DNA of 64,000 nucleotides from Posidonia oceanica (GCA_037176725.1 JAZBRS010000020.1:53782001-53846000), one strand, 5' to 3'. Shown: positions 30,931 to 45,104, counted from the stretch's first letter. Notes: generated by a model from the letters alone, not told the origin. A program made the numbers and translations.

Positions 30931-33900
30931 TGTTGACACCCCATTTTGACAGGCTGAATTAATTGGAATCTTCTGGTGGCTTCTGAAACCAAATCTAGGT
31001 CCAAACCTACACCTTCCTTTCCATCTTTCTCTTCAAATCAAGCCCAAACCAAACCTAGAATCACACCTATTTCCCAAGCCCAAAAACTACCCAAAAACCT
31101 TAGGAAGCCTCACCCTTCCTAACTTAGAAAACCCATAAAAAAACCCTTAGAAATTTCAAACCAAAACCACTCCCAAAAACCCTAGAAAACCTAGGTAAAA
31201 CTACCCTTTTTCTACACCTCAAAACCCTTCCAAAACCTTCCAGAATCCAACTCCAAACCCTAGGTCCAACACTAGAGACCCTAGGCCACACACTCACCAA
31301 ATTTCACCTCTTTTCTAAACCTCTAACCCCTTCATTTCTCCAAATTATTCTTTTCTCTGTCCTAAATTATTCTTTTCTCTCTCCTCTCTCTCTCCTTCAT
31401 ATTCTCCTTCTTTTCACTCCCTTCTCTCTCCTTTCCTTGCCTAGCAGTGGGCCCACATTGTGCATCTCTCTCTTCTATATTTTATTTGTATTTTTATTTT
31501 ATTTTTAGCTTATCCTTTGATTTTCTAATATTTATTTTCCTTCCACTCCTCTCTTTCTTCTTTCTTTCTCCATTTCTTCCTTTTCTTCTTCCTCATCTTT
31601 TCCTTTTCCTTTCTTCCCTTAAATCTTTAAAAATCTTTAAAAAACTCTAATTAAAAGAGGAAAATAGAAAAACAAATCAAAATCCTAAAAAGAAGTAATT
31701 AAAAACTTAAACAAGCAATTAAAAGCAAAAACCTAACTAAATCCAACTAAAACTAAAAACTATGAATACAATCTAAAAAATACAAAACAAACCAAAAGAA
31801 AATGCTATTAAAAAAAAGAAAAAGAAAATTGTAATCAAAACAAACAAAAAAGCAAAAGCCCTTTTAAAAATAACATAAAACAAAACCTAGAAAAAAAGAA
31901 AAAGGAAGAAGAAGCAATTAAGAAACCCTAAGATAAATAATTCAAAAACAAGTAACAAGTCTAAAAGAAACAACCAAAAAAACTTGAAACAATTTAAAAA
32001 CACTTAATTAAAAACTTAACAAGGAAAACATAATTTAAAAACAATTTAAAAAACTTAACAAACATTTTAAACAAAATCAAAGAAACAAATTACAGAAAAC
32101 TTAAGGAGAATCCTAAAAAACTAAAATCAAAAAAACTAAAACTCATCCTAACTAATTAAAAAGCAATCCATTAAAAAGCCTAATTAAAAAATCCCAACCT
32201 AACAAGAAAAACCTAACTAAAAAACAATTAAAAAACTCAACAAACATTTAAACAAAATAAAAAAAAACAAATTCAAGAAAACTTAAAGAAAATCCTAAAG
32301 ACTTAAGACAAAGCTAAAACTCTTCTTAATTAACTAACTAAAAAAACAATCTTATAAAAACCAAATTAAAAAACCTAACTTAAAAACAACTACTTTGAAA
32401 ACATTTTCAAATCTTTTCTATTTTTATTTCTATTTTAATTTTCTTCTTCTTCCTCTTCGTCCTTTCCTTTTCTTCCTTTCTTCCTCTTTCCTTTTAATTT
32501 CCTTTTCTTTTTATTTTTGCCGGCCCAGGCCCTTCTCTCCTTCCTCTCCTTTCTTTTTTTCTTTTATTTTTCTCCTCCCGCGCACAAGGCCCGGCCCACC
32601 ATGCCTTCTCCTCCTTTTCCCTCCTTCTTCCTCTTCCTTCTTCTTCTTCAGACTTCTTCTTCTTCCCGCGGCCAACAGCTTTCCCTCCCTCCTTTGAATT
32701 CAACTTCTTCCCTCGCCATCACCTCACCTACAGCTCGCTCTTTCTCTCTCTTCTCTCAGCATTTCTTCCGGGGGGCATTTACTGCCCGTCTCCTCACCGG
32801 CCGCCTCTCCATCAGCTCCAGTGCTCACGCTAGTGAGATTCAAATCCTCAGCCCACGCCCACTCGCAGCTTCATGCCCTGATAAAGCCTCAGTCCTCCTT
32901 TTCCTTCCACACCTTTGCCAACCCTGAGAGAGAGCACCCTGAGAGCACGAGAACCACCTGCATTCTCCTCCCCTTCCTCTGCCAGAAACCAGCTCTTCCT
33001 CCTCTTCCTTCCCACTGCAATCCAGAGCCTTCAACACCTTCAAAACCTCTCCAAATTCATCCCCCAAATCCACCCAACATCCAGCAATACACAGCCCTCC
33101 ATTCCACTCTCCAACTCATTCCAGAATCCACCCATCCACCTGAAATTCCTCACAGCAACCCAACTCCACTTCCTCCAAAATTCCCGACACCACAAGCCTC
33201 CATTTCGTCCCAAGCTCCACCCTCTAATCCATTGAAACACTACCTTTCCAACCCCCCTAAGCTTCACCTCTAGTTCTCCTCACAGACCAAACCTAGCACC
33301 ACAAACACTTAGCCTCCCTTCTGATCTAGAAAACACCATACTAGCCAACTCCCTCTCCAGGCCTCCACAGACCCATCCAACCATCCAGAACCCATCACCC
33401 AGCATCCAGGAGTCTGCCGGAAGCCTCCATCTGGCCTGAGGAGCAACAGACCTCGCTCCCCACCTTAGATGACCAGCAGTACACCCAAAAGTGCCATTCC
33501 TTCCTCCGATCGTCGAAGCTTCATTCCAGACATCCAGCAAGCTCTGGAGGATCGTGTGGAGCCATTCCAGATGAACGTGGGCCGCCGACAATGCCTCCAG
33601 AGCTCAAACGAACCTCGCTGGCCTTTGCTGAAGTAGCTAATGTTGGGGGGACGCTCTGGACAGCGAAACAGGTACCCTTCTTCTCCGGTAGACTAATCTC
33701 CTCCTCCTTCTGCTTTTCCACCCCTCAGATAGGGGTTTCCCTCCTCCTCGCGCCGAGTCAGCACCCGCTGACCCGTCTTCTCCGGCGAGCTCCGAGCTCG
33801 CCTCGCCGCTCCAGTCTGCAGAACCCTCCGCCGTCGATCGCATGAGCCCTGGGGAGCCTCCAGGAATGCAGACCTACTCTCAGAACCCTCCGGCGATGCT

Positions 33901-36679
33901 CCGATCACCCGCTCTAGCTCTGGACACTCTACAGACCTCTGTCGTCGTCTCCGATCATCTTCAGGCCGTGTCAATGCCCGCCGACGCAGCCTAGACCTCC
34001 GTGCAGCTCTGGAGCAACTCTCCACCGCATCTGTGCCTCACCAGCACCCCCATTTCTCTTCTCCGGTCACTGGTAGCAATTTGCTACAGTGGCTCTTTCT
34101 TCTCCCTTTCACAGTTCCTTTATTTTCTCTTATCCTGCATATTTTACCAAAAATTGCATTTCTGCCTCGCTGTTGTTTTTATTTGCTTTCCAATCCTGCC
34201 ATCGTTTATGAATCATTTAAGTTTGAATTAAAATCATATGAAATTGTATAAAAAACCTACAATTCTATTTATTTGCATGTTAATCCAACTACTATGTATT
34301 TCTTTAAGTTTTATTTTAGTTTAAGCCCAGTATGTTTTTTTATTTACTCTTAGGTCCTCTATTGTTACAATTTCTTTATTTTTCTTTATTTCCAGCCCAG
34401 TTATTTATTTTATTTGCATTTTAGTCCAGTTCCAGTTCATTTAAGTTTCTATCTTTTTAATTTCCAGTCCTGCTGTTTATTTTATTTACATTCTGGTCTT
34501 GCTGTAGTTCAAATATATTTTCTGATCTTTATTTTCTAGTTCAGCATCTTTTTATCTTCTGTTTTGTACCTTATTAAATTGCATTTTAATCCTGATCTTT
34601 ACTTTATTTGCTTTTTAGTCCTCTGATCTGTTGTTAAATCATTTATTTTTCATCTTTTCCTTACTGCATTGCATTTTTATCCTGACTTTCTTCATTTTTG
34701 CACTTAGGTCTTTCATCTACATGCACAACATCATTTTCCAACAATTTTTCCTTATAAAATTGCATTTTAGCCCCTACATGTTTCAAAATTACACATAGGT
34801 CCCCAGCATGTTTACAAAATTCATTTTTCTGCATATGTTACCTTATAAAATTGCATTTTAGCCCCTGCATGTTTCAAAATTGCACATTAGTCCTTCACAT
34901 GTTTTCAAAACTCATTTAAATGCATGTTTTACCTTATTAAATTGCATTTCAGACCCTGTATTTTGTTTTAATTGCATTCAGACCTTCAAGTTTTCAAAAA
35001 CATTGCATATAAGCCCCTAACTTTTCAAAATCCTTGCATTTAGGTCCTCAATTTTTTCAAAGCTTGCATATAGGTCCTTAACTTTTCTGAAAAGTCATTC
35101 TTAGGTCCTTTCTTGCATTTTTGCATATATTGCACCCATGCATCATTGCATTTAGCACTCTTTGCATACACTTAAGCACTCCTAGCTCCCATGTACGTGG
35201 GAGGACCTATTTTGCACTCCCCTAGGACCACTTTTACACTTAGATCCATTCTTCTCCCTTGTTCTTGGCCCTCCTGCCTTGAAGCCTGCATATCTTCTGA
35301 TCGGGCCGCCGGATCTTCACAACCAAGCTACCTAGACAACCTTGGTGGAGCGCACTTCAATGCAGATCAAGCACTTTTCAGATCAGGCTTCAGATCTCCA
35401 AGGTAAGTCCTCCTGAACTCCTGCACAATATTTTTGCACATCATTTGCATTGCATGCATTGTTTTTGCTTCCCGTTTTTTCGAGCATGTAGATTAGGACC
35501 TCCTCTTCTTATCTATCAACTCTATCTTCCCTTTCGCGTACTCTGGGTATCTTTGGGTCGAGTCTCCCTTGGATTTACTACCAATTGCGACTTTCTTCCC
35601 CCTTTCCACGATACGATTGCACCGTGAGCTTTTGGCAACGTGCGAGACACATCGTGGGATGGATTAGTGGGAAATAGTCACAGAATAGTGGTGATCCTTC
35701 CACTTGCTTCCCTTCCCCTTTGTAGGTCTTCACATCTACATTGCATGGTCTTTTAAGTGGTGTTGGTTCTTATACTCACACTGTTTGCTCCCCTTTGCTT
35801 CTCTTGCTCTTCCTCTTTGCATCTGCATCTGCATGGCTTTATCGATGTTTTATTTCGTTTGCTTTGGCACCGTTTTGCATGCCCGCTTCGCTTTTGGCAC
35901 CGTTTTGCGTGTCGATCTTGTTTCTCGCATCGTTTCACGTGCTGCTTCCTTTTCTCGCATCGTTTTGCGTGTTTTACGCTGTTTTCTCTTGCATGTCGCT
36001 TGCATTGCTTGGATTTACTGATGTTTTGTTTTATCGCCTGCATTTGCATTTAAGGCAGTGATGCTTACTGCCTGGAGTTCTCACGAACCAGGGTTCGCCC
36101 GGTTCGGAACACAGACAGCGTTGCTGAGTGCTTAGATTGCACGTTTAATTCCCTGCATTGCATTCTCTCACTTAGAGCACACCTTTGAGCATCCATTTAG
36201 GCATTCATGGCACTTAGGCATTCAAGTCTGCATTTCCCTGCGTATGCGAGCGGAAGCCTAGAAAGACCGATTCTCGGGCGTGTCGGGGGTGCCTAACACC
36301 TTCCCCGCACGTAACAGGAGTCCTTGCCCAGTCTTTTGGCCCGTAATGACCATATTGCCCTTATCCTAGGCATGAGTCATATCATTTACATTCATTTGCA
36401 TCTCTTTTCTTTGGCATTGCCTTGCTTTGCATCTTTTGCTTGGTTTTGCGTGTTAATTCACGCATTTCCCCGGTTTTCCTTGTCTCCCGATATAATAGAC
36501 ACGGTGGCGACTCTGAATTGTCTTATCTTCTTCTTTTCTTTTCTTTTTTCCCTGCTTTAAGTGTTTTCAAGTTGAGCCTTCCTCCTCGGACATAGCCGCT
36601 AATAGTGAACCTGATTCTTATCGGTGCACGTGAGCTTTTGGCAGTGTGCATGGACGATCTGAACACTGGGATTACTACA
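30931..36679 (+). repeat. 5' LTR of element 2 (5749 bp)
   Basis: It starts TGTTGACACCCCATTTTGAC and ends GGATTACTACA. Layout as in element 1: A-rich tract at about 31620-32400, pyrimidine-rich GC segment at 32400-33900, TTGCAT repeats at 34130-35150, candidate intron at 35403-35725, minisatellite at 35866-35980, conserved block at 36260-36329 and PBS-like relic at 36505. It is closest to the LTR of element 4. Internal ORFs are low complexity. Confidence 0.92.
35403..35725 (+). other. Candidate intron in the LTR of element 2
   Basis: The donor CCAAG/GTAAGTCC is near-consensus. The acceptor is CCCCTTTGTAG/GTCTTC after a pyrimidine tract. 323 bp. Confidence 0.45.
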
Positions 36680-36680
36680 G

Positions 36681-36698
36681 TTGTGACTCCGCTGGGGA
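36681..36698 (+). other. Primer binding site of element 2 (degenerate)
   Basis: TTGTGACTCCGCTGGGGA. Compared with the other elements, TGGCGAC has become TTGTGAC, so the TGG expected opposite a tRNA CCA end is lost. Confidence 0.75.
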
Positions 36699-37833
36699 TG
36701 CTAGACTCCGGCTTTCGCTTTGGCTTTTTCGCCGCTTGGGTTTTGCTGTCTTTGTCTGCCTTATGCCTTTGTCTGCCTCTTTTGCCTGTTTTGTTTGCTC
36801 CTCTGTGCCAAATCCTAGCGAGTCGCCTTATGGCAACTTTGCTTAGGTTTTGCACCTACCTCGCTTGTTTCGCCTTGGCATTTGCTTTGTCTTGCTCTGC
36901 TTTGTCTCTGTTGCTTGATTGCTTGCTTCTACTCTTATCAGCTTTACTACTTACCTGTCTTTACTTCCTTTACCTTATTTGCTTATTATTGCTTTATTTC
37001 CTGCATAATGCATGTCTACATACTTGTTTGGCAATAATGCATGCTTTTTGAAGTGATGAATGCTTTCTTTTACACACTTGCTATGTCACTACACACGCAC
37101 ATGCCCTGCATATATGCCTTTTGACATGATGAATGCTTTTTCTTCACTTTCATGCTCACAAACACCTGCACATGCCATGCACTTGCCTTTTGCAGTGTTG
37201 TATGTTATTTGCTTGCCATATCGGGTTGATTTTCTTCCCTTTTGCACATGCCATGCCTAGGATAGTAGAGACTATTTGCTCTCCCTATGGTTAACTAAAA
37301 ATGGCAAGTAAAAAGAACTTCTAGGAACAACTAGAGACTTCAAACAATCCTGCACCCCCTTGGGTTAATAAAATGTGCAAGATAAAAAAATCTAAGCATT
37401 TGCATAAGCATCATATAGGGCATGCATTCCTCTCATCTAAGTCCACCTACTAGTCTGCGAAGGATGGTCCCGATCTCTTGTTCCACTGCTTCTGGCATGG
37501 CCGAAGTCAGTCGGTCTGTGCCCCCTTGTCCAGGGGTTGTGTCGGTGCTACTGGAGGGTATTACCCACGCTTTTGGCGAGGTCAAGGCCACCAACGTGCC
37601 ATCCTATTATTTCCTCAGCTCTGGCTAGGAGTTCGACAGGGGACCTACTTTTTCTGACCTGAGTCGGTGACCCGTATACCTGGGGATACCCGAAGTAGAT
37701 CACCTACTAGGATACACTAGATAGGTGAGGGGGGCATGCTAGAAAGCATACATATCATTCATACCTTCTAACTTAACTCATTTGCATCTATCTTTCAGTT
37801 TCTAGTCCTTGTTTGCTTCTGTTTGTGTCAACA
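36699..37833 (+). other. 5' leader of element 2
   Basis: Homologous to 5242-6371 and 59464-60592. No long ORF. The acceptor-like end reads GTGTCAACA instead of GTGTCAG, so the putative splice site is lost in this copy. Confidence 0.6.
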
Positions 37834-40487
37834 ATGATCGGTAAGCGAGTTCCCTTGCTGGAGCTTGAGTACTGTCCCCTTCTGACACCCCTGTTGCGAC
37901 CTTTGTTCGTGACCATCCCCCTTCTGAGCTATCCGCATTTGCGACGATAGCTCCTATTAGGAATCGCCCTTTTCATCCTCGTCGCAACCCTATCCTCACA
38001 CGCTCTAGGTCAGCAATGGCCTAGTATGTTAGTGAGCCTCTCTTTACTATTATCACGAAGGGTGTTTCCGCTTTGGCCCCTCCGGTTGCTCCTTCAGTCC
38101 CCTTTGTTCCTCCTCTGACGCCAGGGTTTCCTCCCCTGATGCCTCTGGTATCTCAGTTTGTCCTGGGACATTAGCAAGCATCCATTCCTCCAGATACGGT
38201 TGCCAAGTCTATCTTGATGACCGTTACTCGCATTCCAGAGATGCCTTTGGCCCCTCCTTCCTAGGGATACGTCACAATTGACATCCCTTCTACCACTACT
38301 GCGACTCTTACTGTAGGACCTGTTCCTCCCGGACAGTCTGTGTCCATGCTGTTTGCTTCTCAACCTTCGTCGGCGCTGCACTTCAGCATTCCCGCTGACG
38401 GGACGCCTGAGGCACAGTACCAGCACCTAATGTAGCTCGCCTAGAAATTACAGGGCATGGCCCTATCGGTTCGTTCATCCTTTACTCCTGTCGCCTCTGA
38501 GGTTCCCTTGCGGCCAGTTCCTGCATTTCATGCATTTGCCTCTACACCTCTGCCTCGACCATCGTCTCAACTACTCACGGTTCCGACGATGGGGGCCCAT
38601 TTACCGCCTCCTTCTGCACAACACATAGCATAGCATGCACCTCCTCCCCGTGGTGGCCAGTCCTTTGGGCTGGCTGGAGCCCAGTACCCTACTGGCTCGC
38701 TGTCTGGCACCCCGCCTGGGCAGCAACTGGTGCTTCAGCATCCTCCCCCTTCCACAGCACAGCATGTCATCTACCCTCCTCCCTTGCATCAGGCCTAGAA
38801 CCCTACATACATCCCTGCCTACACAGTTCCAGCGCACGGATATGCCGGCCATCTCGTTGCTCCACCAGGCAACGCTATGGGAGATCCGGAGGAGCACTTA
38901 GGTGCGACCCATACGGCGTATGTGCTCACTACCCCTGCCGATCCCTCTCCTATGGCAGCAAATCGAGACCCCATCAATAACCGGATGGACGTCTTGGAGA
39001 AGGCACTACGACTAGTGCAGGGTACTGAGCACCAGACCTACCAGTTTCAGGACCTCTTTTGCTTTCCAGAGGTGGTACTCTCTCCGAAGTTTAAAATCGT
39101 GGACTTCGACAAATATAATGGTAGGGGCTATCCCGTAGCACACCTGAAGGCGTATTGCGGTGATCTCGCCAAGCTCTAGGCTGACGAGAGGTTGTTGATC
39201 CGCCTGTTCCAGAAGAGCTTGACCGGGCCGGCACTCAAGTGGTTCATGTCGCTTGATATGCCAGCCATCAAGACTTGGAACGACCTCAGTCAGGCGTTCT
39301 TGGAACAATACTCCTTCAACCTCGATCTAGTCCCAAAGTGGGCGGACTTGATCGCAACCAAGCAGAATCCCAGCGAGCCGTTCGGGGAGTACGTTGGCCA
39401 TTGGCGCGCCCTTGCATCAGAGGTTCGAGATAGACCCTCTAACGAGGAGTCTATTGAGATCGTTATCAAGGGGGCATAGCCATCTCTCGGGGCTCTGCTT
39501 AGCATTCAACCTGTCACTACTTTTGCAGCACTTAACCGAGCTGGAGTGTGTGTGGAGAGTTCTTTGCGGAGTGGCAACGTCCCTGCTCTCTCTACGTTCG
39601 CTAAGCAGGTCGCGATCAGCAGTAACAGTGCCAACAGCAGCACCTCCAACAACAACAGCGGTAACAGCAACAATCGGCCCAAGAAGAAAGACTCGCCGAA
39701 GACCACTGTTGCATTCGTCGATTCTCCTGCTGCACCTGTTTACTTGCAATCCCAGCTTGCCCCAGCTCAGATGGTGTATGCTCCTGCACCTAGGAATCCA
39801 CCCACACCACAGATCACTACCACCGCTAGACCGATCTACCCCGTTGCACCGGTTCAGCAAGGCTCGTACCCGAGGCAAAGAAGGCCACCCACTGAGAAGC
39901 AGAAGTTCGGCCCACTGGTGGAACCGCTCACGGCCATCTTGCCAAAGGTTGCATCGCTCCTGAAGTTCCCAGTGGTTCGCCCGCCCCCAAATCCCTTGCC
40001 GCATTGGTTTAAGGCGAACCTCTTTTGCAATTTCCATCGAAGTGTCGGGCACTCGACGGACAATTGCTACTCCCTGCGGAATGCTATTCAGGACTTGATC
40101 AAATCGGGAACAATTGTGATCAACACACACGAGGCATCCACTCAAGCACACACTCATGCATCTGCTCATTCAGTTGTTCCCCCTCATTCTGGTATCGTCC
40201 GCCAACCTCTACCGGAGCACTCTTATCCGGGAGGGGCGGGAAGCTCAGGCATTCACTATGTTTTTCCTTTTGGGCCTACTACACCTGTAATAGACCCCTC
40301 TGATCTTATCTTTGATATCTCTGAGCCTTTTCCTGTAAATCTCTATCTTGCGGCTATTGCCGGCTCCGAGTCGGGAGTTCACATGATCCGACCGTGTGCC
40401 AGGCCGGAGTGCCCCTTCGCACCCCCTGCTGTGCTTCCTTCAGCTCAACCCCCTGTACACCTCCTAGCTAGAGCCCAGCCTTGATCC
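37834..40487 (+). pseudogene. gag: gag of element 2 (many stops)
   Basis: The start ATG at 37834 gives MIGKRVPLLELEYCPLL, the likely ancestral gag N-terminus. The MAQYV position reads MA-stop. Stops occur at about 38024, 38174, 38262, 38434, 38443, 38629, 38798, 39177 and 39477. Most are TAG at sites where element 1 or 4 has CAG or TGG. The capsid core is recognisable (PKFKIVDFDKYNGRG, then LTGPALKWF and AFLEQYSFNLDL). The knuckle C-x2-H-x4-H-x4-C is at 40026-40068 in an open stretch (39546-40484) ending in TGA where element 4 has AGA. Confidence 0.85.
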
Positions 40488-40630
40488 CCTGTCCACCTCT
40501 TAGGGCGACCTCAGCTAGGATCCCCTGTACACCTTCTAAGCAGACCTCAGCCAACCCCTGCCTTCCCACCCAACAACCTTACCTCTTAGCCTGACCTCAG
40601 TATCCAGTAGGCACCCCTGTAACCCCTCCT

Positions 40631-43262
40631 GTGCTCGCAGCACGTGCTCTTGTGGTTATTGATTTAACTCAGGATACCCATCGTGTACCTTACAGCTACG
40701 CCACAGAAATGTGTGTGGAAGTAACGCGATCGGGGAGGGTCTACAGACCCCCAACACCGGCAGTTAGGCCAAACTACCATGAACCTGCTATGCCCCCACC
40801 CTCTAGCCAACCCATAGCAGACCCGACCTCAAGCCTACCTGTAGTAAGCCAAACCCCTACCCAACCTGTAGCAAGCCAAGCCTTTACCCAATCTCCTGTG
40901 ATTGTCAAAGCCACCCCTCCTGTTGCCAAGAAAAACCAACCTAAGGCTGACATAACCTCCAAACTTAAGAAGGTCAAAGCTGACATTTCCATTTGGGACC
41001 TGATCCACACCTCTGCCGAACACCACGAAGCTTTTCTTCGCGTGTTCCAAGCCGCCTGTGTGTCCCAGTCTATTGAGCCTTCAGCCTTGGAAAGCATGGT
41101 AGGGATGATTGCAGAGCCCTAGATCATCTCTTTTACAAGTGATGAGCTGCCTCCGACGGGGATTAATCACAATCAACCCCTATTCATCACGGTTCAGTTC
41201 AAAAATTTTCGCATTCCTCTAACGCTAGTTGATAACGAGTCCAGCCTTAACGTCTGCCCCTTGTGTACTGCAACAAAGCTCGGATTCAAAGCCGAGGATA
41301 TCACACCAGCCATAAAAGGAATGACAGCTTTTGACAACACCCACCATGACGCTCTAGGGATCCTGTTTATTCCTCTTGCCATTGGACCGGTCGTGTTCGA
41401 TGTAGAATTCTATGTCGTCGACTTGAAGCCAAACTTCAACTTTCTACTTGGGAGCCCTTGGCTCCACAAGCATCAGGTCCTTCCTTCGACCCTCCATTGC
41501 ATGATAAAGTACCACCGCGGCGATGTTGTCATTGTCGTCATGGCAGAGAACTTTGAGAAGGAGCGGATCGAGGCAGTCTCCCCCGTCTCTTCACAAACTA
41601 TCCCTTTTGACCCTGAAACTTCCGATGCATTGTATCGCGTTAATCGGTGTGAGCCGGTTAACTTCATTCCTGATCTTGAACGTGTCAACTCCTTGGCTGT
41701 TCACAACAACCCCTTTCGAATGGTCGAGAATGTATGTCACAGGTGGAGTTACATAAAGGGTACACCGCTCGGGCGTCACGGCCAGGGGATCGTGGAGCCG
41801 ATCGTAGCGGTGGCGCGGAGGAAATCTGAAGGCCTCGGTTACGAGCCCAAGCCCAATGAAGATCACTGCTTTCAGTTGAAGGATCAGAAGCCGGTCATCC
41901 CCAGGGACCTCACTAACTTCACCAATGCAGGTATTCTGGGATCAACTGATGGTTAAGCCGCGGTGCCGATAGAAGATTGGTTCTGCATTGAGGACTACTA
42001 CTCGGATGAGGAGCAATCTGGCGCAGTAGAGGCAGTCCCAACTGGTGGCAAAGCTCTGGTCAGCACAGAGGCACCTCGGTCGGTTTGTTTGGCCCTACCC
42101 TTAGCAGATACAACAGACAACTTAGCAGGCCCTGTGGCAGGACTGACATGCTTTCACATTTCTGCAGCCACATCTGTATCACAAGCACAAGCAGCAACGG
42201 CAGCTCAGAAAATAGGGACACTCCTTCAGGCACAGTCAAGCAGGCTACCTACGGTCATAGCCGCATCAGTACCGCTGTCACTCTCTCTGGAGGGATAGTT
42301 TGTGAATTCAGTCAGCAGCGCAACTCGGCCCACTTCAACAGCCGCATCACTGAGAATACAGCCGGTGCCGTCCGCTACACATCTTCCTGCCGCAAAACAG
42401 CAACTCTCGTGGCAGGCCCCCATGGTGTCAAAGGCCGCACTCTCACTATCACAACCAGATGCAGAGGTCCAGTTGAGCAGCACAACCTCCCTACCCTTGG
42501 GCCCTTAGAAGAGCACCTTTGCCTGCCCTCCAACTGCAACAGTGACTCTGGCAGCGTACCCGTCTGCGGCCCTGCTGACCAGTCTGTTTGGATCTCAGAT
42601 GCTGAAGCCGCCACAATCAGGCGTGCCTGTGAGCCGGACCACGCAAACATCAAGGGCGGTAATCCATCTAGCAGCCGGGCCAGAGCCGTAGGCCCCCGGC
42701 GCCTACTACGTCGACTCACCCTCGGATGAGGAGGAAGGAGTGGCGGTAGAAGCCCAGGTTGATTCATGGATGTCAGACTTAGAGCTACTTTATCAGGAAC
42801 AGCTCAAGTCAATAGCAGAAGACCTGGCAGAGCACCAAGCTGCAGAAAGGAAAGGGAAAGCCGTGGTTACAGACCCTCCTCTGCAAGAAGACCATGCCTC
42901 TATCATGGTCTTAGAAGAAGACTCAGCTGCATCGGACTCCCCTAGACCAGATGAGCTCATTACTCAGCAATCAGAAGGCGGGTCTAGGTGGTTTGTGCAG
43001 CACATGCCTCGCTCAGGCAGTGTAGCAAGCGGCAATGCCTAGATCAGCCGCCAGTCCAACATACCCTCCACAAGTAGGCTAGCAGACTCAGAGGAGGAAG
43101 CACTAGCAGTCCAAACAGCAGCACCAACAGAGCAAGAGGTAGAATCAGTAATAGAGTTGTCAGCAGCCTCAGTAGCTAGGCCATCAGCAGTGCCATTGAC
43201 AGAATTAGCAGGGCGATTAGCAGAGCCAGCAATAGAGCACTCAGCAGAATCAGTCAGGCCAG
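40631..43262 (+). pseudogene. pro: Protease, G-patch-like segment and linker of element 2
   Basis: The frame matches element 1 protease through the lead-in (TAG at 41120 replacing CAG), the active site and the G-patch-like part. The active site reads LVDNESSLN, so DNG has become DNE and the enzyme should be dead. The G-patch-like GTPLGRHGQGI is kept near 41758. TAA at 41955 replaces CAA. The acidic linker then continues with shifts and TAG codons through 42740-43042 (WMSDLELLYQEQLKSIAEDL) to 43262. Confidence 0.83.
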
Positions 43263-43299
43263 AGTAGATAGAAGAAGTTGCTAGGACGGAGGTCACGCA

Positions 43300-45004
43300 C
43301 CGAGGTTACAAGAATACTCGAGTAAGCGTAACCATCTTGAAGCGTCACCAGGGCCAAGCAGCGGAACATATATACTCTTTTGACATCACAAATCCTTCTT
43401 TTGAGAAAGAGATCCTCTCGGAACTTATTGCATATGGAGAGGTGGATGATACAGGCGAAGACGAGACTGACGAACCATTGCCCGAGTTCTGGCCCTATGA
43501 CGATGATCCAGAAGGCCCCAACCTCCATGTTGAAGAAGAAAAGAGGCTGTTAATATCGGCACAGCTGAGGAAGTCGAGAAGTTCGCAACAGTACCTAGCT
43601 GTCCCCCCAGGCTCGAGTAGAGTTCATCGCATTCCTGAAGGAGTATGCGGATGTCATCTCTTGGAGTTATGAAGATATGGTCGGCCTGGATGTAGAGATA
43701 GTGGTGCACAATCTGCCTTTGAATCCAGATGCCAAGCCAGTAAAGTAGAAGCTAAGAAGATGGCGATCGCAGTGGCTGCTTGTGATCAAAGAAGAGATCA
43801 TGAAACAGCACAAAGTCAATTTCCTGAAGGTCGCCCTTTATCCTGAGTGGCTGGCAAACATTGTACCTGTGCCCAAGAAAGATGGCCGAGTCCGGATCTA
43901 CATCGACTATAGGGACCTGAACAAGGCGAGTCCCAAGGACGACTTCCCATTGCCTCACATTGACATCCTAGTCGACAATACAGCGAGCCACAAAATGCTC
44001 TCCTTCATGGACGGCTTTTCCGGTTATAATCAGATCAAAATGGCTGAAGAAGACATGAAAAAGACTTCATTCATCACCCCTTGGGGAGTCTTCTGCTACC
44101 AAGTTATGCCGTTCGGACTGATGAATGTTGGTGCAACCTATCAGAGGGCCATGACTGCACTGTTCCACGACCTCATGCACTAGGAGGTGGAGGTTTATGT
44201 AGACGACATGATTGCTAAAACCAAAGAGCCTGAAGACCACTTAGCCTGTTTGAAGAAGCTCTTTGACTGCCTGCGGAAGTATAAGCTGTGCTTGAACCCC
44301 AACAAGTGTGTATTCGGGATGTCTTCTGGAAAACTACTGGGCTACATTGTTAGCCAAAGGGGGATTGAAGTGGACCCGATGAAGGCCAAAGCCATCGTGG
44401 ATATGCCACCCCCTCAGACTGAAAAAGAGGTCAGAGGCCAGCTTGGGCGTTTACAATACATTAGTCGCTTCATTGCACAACTTACGCCCATCTACGAGCC
44501 AATATTCAAGCTCCAGAAGAAGAATGCACAGATCGATTGGAGCGAGGAGTGTCAGGTTGCATTTGCCAAGATCAAGCAGTTGTTGATTAAGCCTCCTGTC
44601 TTGGTTCCCCCTACACCAAGGAGACCCCTACTTCTCTACCTTTCTACCATGCAGCATTCCATGGGCGCCGTCTTAGGCCAACATGATGAATCTGGTAGAA
44701 AGGAGCACGCCATTTACTACTTGAGCAAGAAGTTCAACGAATGCGAAGCCAGGTACAGTACAATAGAGAAGACCTGCCTATCTCTTGTCTAGGCTGCACA
44801 GAAGTTAAGACATTACATGATGGCATACCCAGTTCAGCTCTTGTGCCGGCATGATCTTATCAAGTTTCTCTTTCAAAAACCGGCCATGGTAGGCAGATGT
44901 GTTAAGTGGCAGGTGCTACTGTCTCAGTACGACATCACCTTTGCCACTTAGAAGTCTATGAAGGGCCAAGCTATGGCAGACCATCTTGCTGATCTCCCAC
45001 TGCC
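43300..45004 (+). pseudogene. pol: Reverse transcriptase and RNase H of element 2
   Basis: A connecting region (QAAEHIYSFDITNPSFEKEI) leads to RT. Visible RT blocks: NIVPVPKKDGRVRIYIDYRDLN, DDFPLPHID, FMDGFSGYNQIKMAEED, FITPWGVFCYQVMPFGL and the catalytic YVDD at 44196-44207. TAG at 44181 sits where a Trp is expected. The thumb/connection (LGYIVSQRGIEVDP, LGRLQYISRFI) leads into Ty3-type RNase H (LLLYLS, IYYLSKKF, YSTIEKTCLSLV). TAG codons at 44790 and 44950 interrupt it. It converts element RNA to cDNA and degrades the RNA strand. Confidence 0.92.
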
Positions 45005-45104
45005 TGAATATCAGCCACTCCAGACGTAGTTCCCAGATGAAGACATTCTGTTTGCAATGGAGGACTCTGAAGAGAAAGACCCTGAAGATCAGGAGAAATG
45101 GTAG

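Noticed and set aside
32395..33273. Phe/Ser/Pro-rich ORFs in the LTR of element 2
   Set aside because: Low-complexity pyrimidine-rich LTR segment; not conserved as protein in element 4.
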